From positions 1 through 53,540 of the forward strand of contig URGW01000027.1 in NCBI GenBank assembly GCA_900547475.1: 53,540 nucleotides of DNA. Reading direction: 5' to 3'. Below are positions 53,299 through 53,540 of this stretch, piece after piece (positions within the stretch are counted from its first letter, which is position 1; each line of letters begins with the position of its first letter). This stretch comes from an uncultured Clostridium sp. Its GTDB lineage: Bacteria > Bacillota > Clostridia > Clostridiales > Clostridiaceae. The translations under genes were made by a program, and so were the position numbers. A model generated the notes under the pieces. It was not told the origin of the DNA. It saw only the letters and a list, made by a program, of their open reading frames with translations, and searched no databases.

Positions 53299-53540
53299 CT
53301 AGAAAAATATGAAATGATGGAGATATGGGAATAGACTTAAAAATAAAATTATGGATATTATAAATAAAGTAATCCTATTTTGTTGGATAAAATAGGAATT
53401 TAAATATTTATTTTAAATTTGTAAAGTGGTCTTAATATAAGAACTTTAAATATATAAAAAACTGAATCTGTTAAGCTGATATGAAAAAATAGCTTGATTT
53501 TTCATAGAATTGCTCGCTCTTTGAAAATTATATAAGTTTG
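53299..53540 (+). other. Gene-free stretch after the T-box, with hairpins and a boxA-like end
   Basis: No convincing reading frame follows the T-box terminator; the best is a 12-codon frame at about 53326 (GGAGAT then ATG, MGIDLKIKLWIL). Hairpins occur at 53373-53397 (TCCTATTTT/AAAATAGGA) and 53480-53506 (TATGAAAAA/TTTTTCATA). GCTCTTTGAAAATT near 53516-53529 resembles the boxA antitermination site that precedes 16S rRNA genes in Firmicutes. No consensus rRNA promoter (TTGACA and TATAAT) is seen between 53299 and 53510. Confidence 0.55.

Noticed and set aside
1..53540. tRNA genes, insertion sequences and prophage blocks
   Set aside because: I saw no tRNA-like cloverleaf ends, transposase frames or phage structural genes anywhere in the window.

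Overview
The window is low-GC DNA with AT-rich codon use, strong AAGGAGG-type ribosome sites, sigma-A promoters and short intrinsic terminators. The gene content (two-gene ThrE exporter, HemZ, K+-dependent membrane pyrophosphatase, a giant acyl-CoA dehydratase activase, ClpS/ClpA, a T-box) points to an anaerobic Firmicute, most likely Clostridium sensu stricto. This is an inference from gene content; I cannot name a species.

Layout. (1) 1-777: the right-hand, probably leader-distal end of a CRISPR array whose leader and cas genes lie left of the window. The array stops inside a truncated but in-register repeat that touches the ribosome site of an unknown six-helix membrane protein (792-1706). 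(2) 1924-6316: a lipoprotein class B penicillin-binding protein, divergent from topoisomerase III. (3) 6480-18305: a long housekeeping run on the plus strand: secD-secF, a degenerate short RecJ-like protein, apt, relA/spoT, dtd, a metallo-beta-lactamase-fold hydrolase, hemZ, hisS, aspS. (4) 18422-28241: a Met/Lys-rich microprotein, the two-gene ThrE exporter (minus), glyA, exonuclease III, a secreted amidase, YgiQ, a minus-strand zinc-ribbon microprotein, two small hydrophilic proteins and hppA. (5) 28270-38682: a secreted amidase-6 protein, a phosphoesterase, an SDR, an endolysin-like amidase, a two-component system (minus), an M16 peptidase-recX-transglutaminase run, and a TPR protein. (6) 38845-48490: the 1429-residue activase, a PfkB-family kinase, a miniature kinase-like protein, two small proteins (one apparently frameshifted) and clpS-clpA. 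(7) 48636-52835: a minus-strand operon of DUF3100-like membrane protein, small membrane protein, amidohydrolase and TauE exporter, divergent from a Crp/Fnr regulator. (8) 52948-53540: a complete T-box leader with promoter and terminator, no recognisable gene behind it, and a boxA-like element at the very edge that suggests an rRNA operon just outside.

How the genes work together. SecDF drives protein export. RelA, Dtd, HisS, AspS, GlyA and the T-box concern amino-acid supply and translation. ClpS hands substrates to ClpA, which carries an IGF loop for ClpP. Region 7 looks like a self-contained uptake, deamination and export unit with its own regulator. The parts least explained by known families are the CRISPR-abutting membrane protein, the four small proteins missed by length cut-offs, the miniature kinase, and the apparently orphan T-box.
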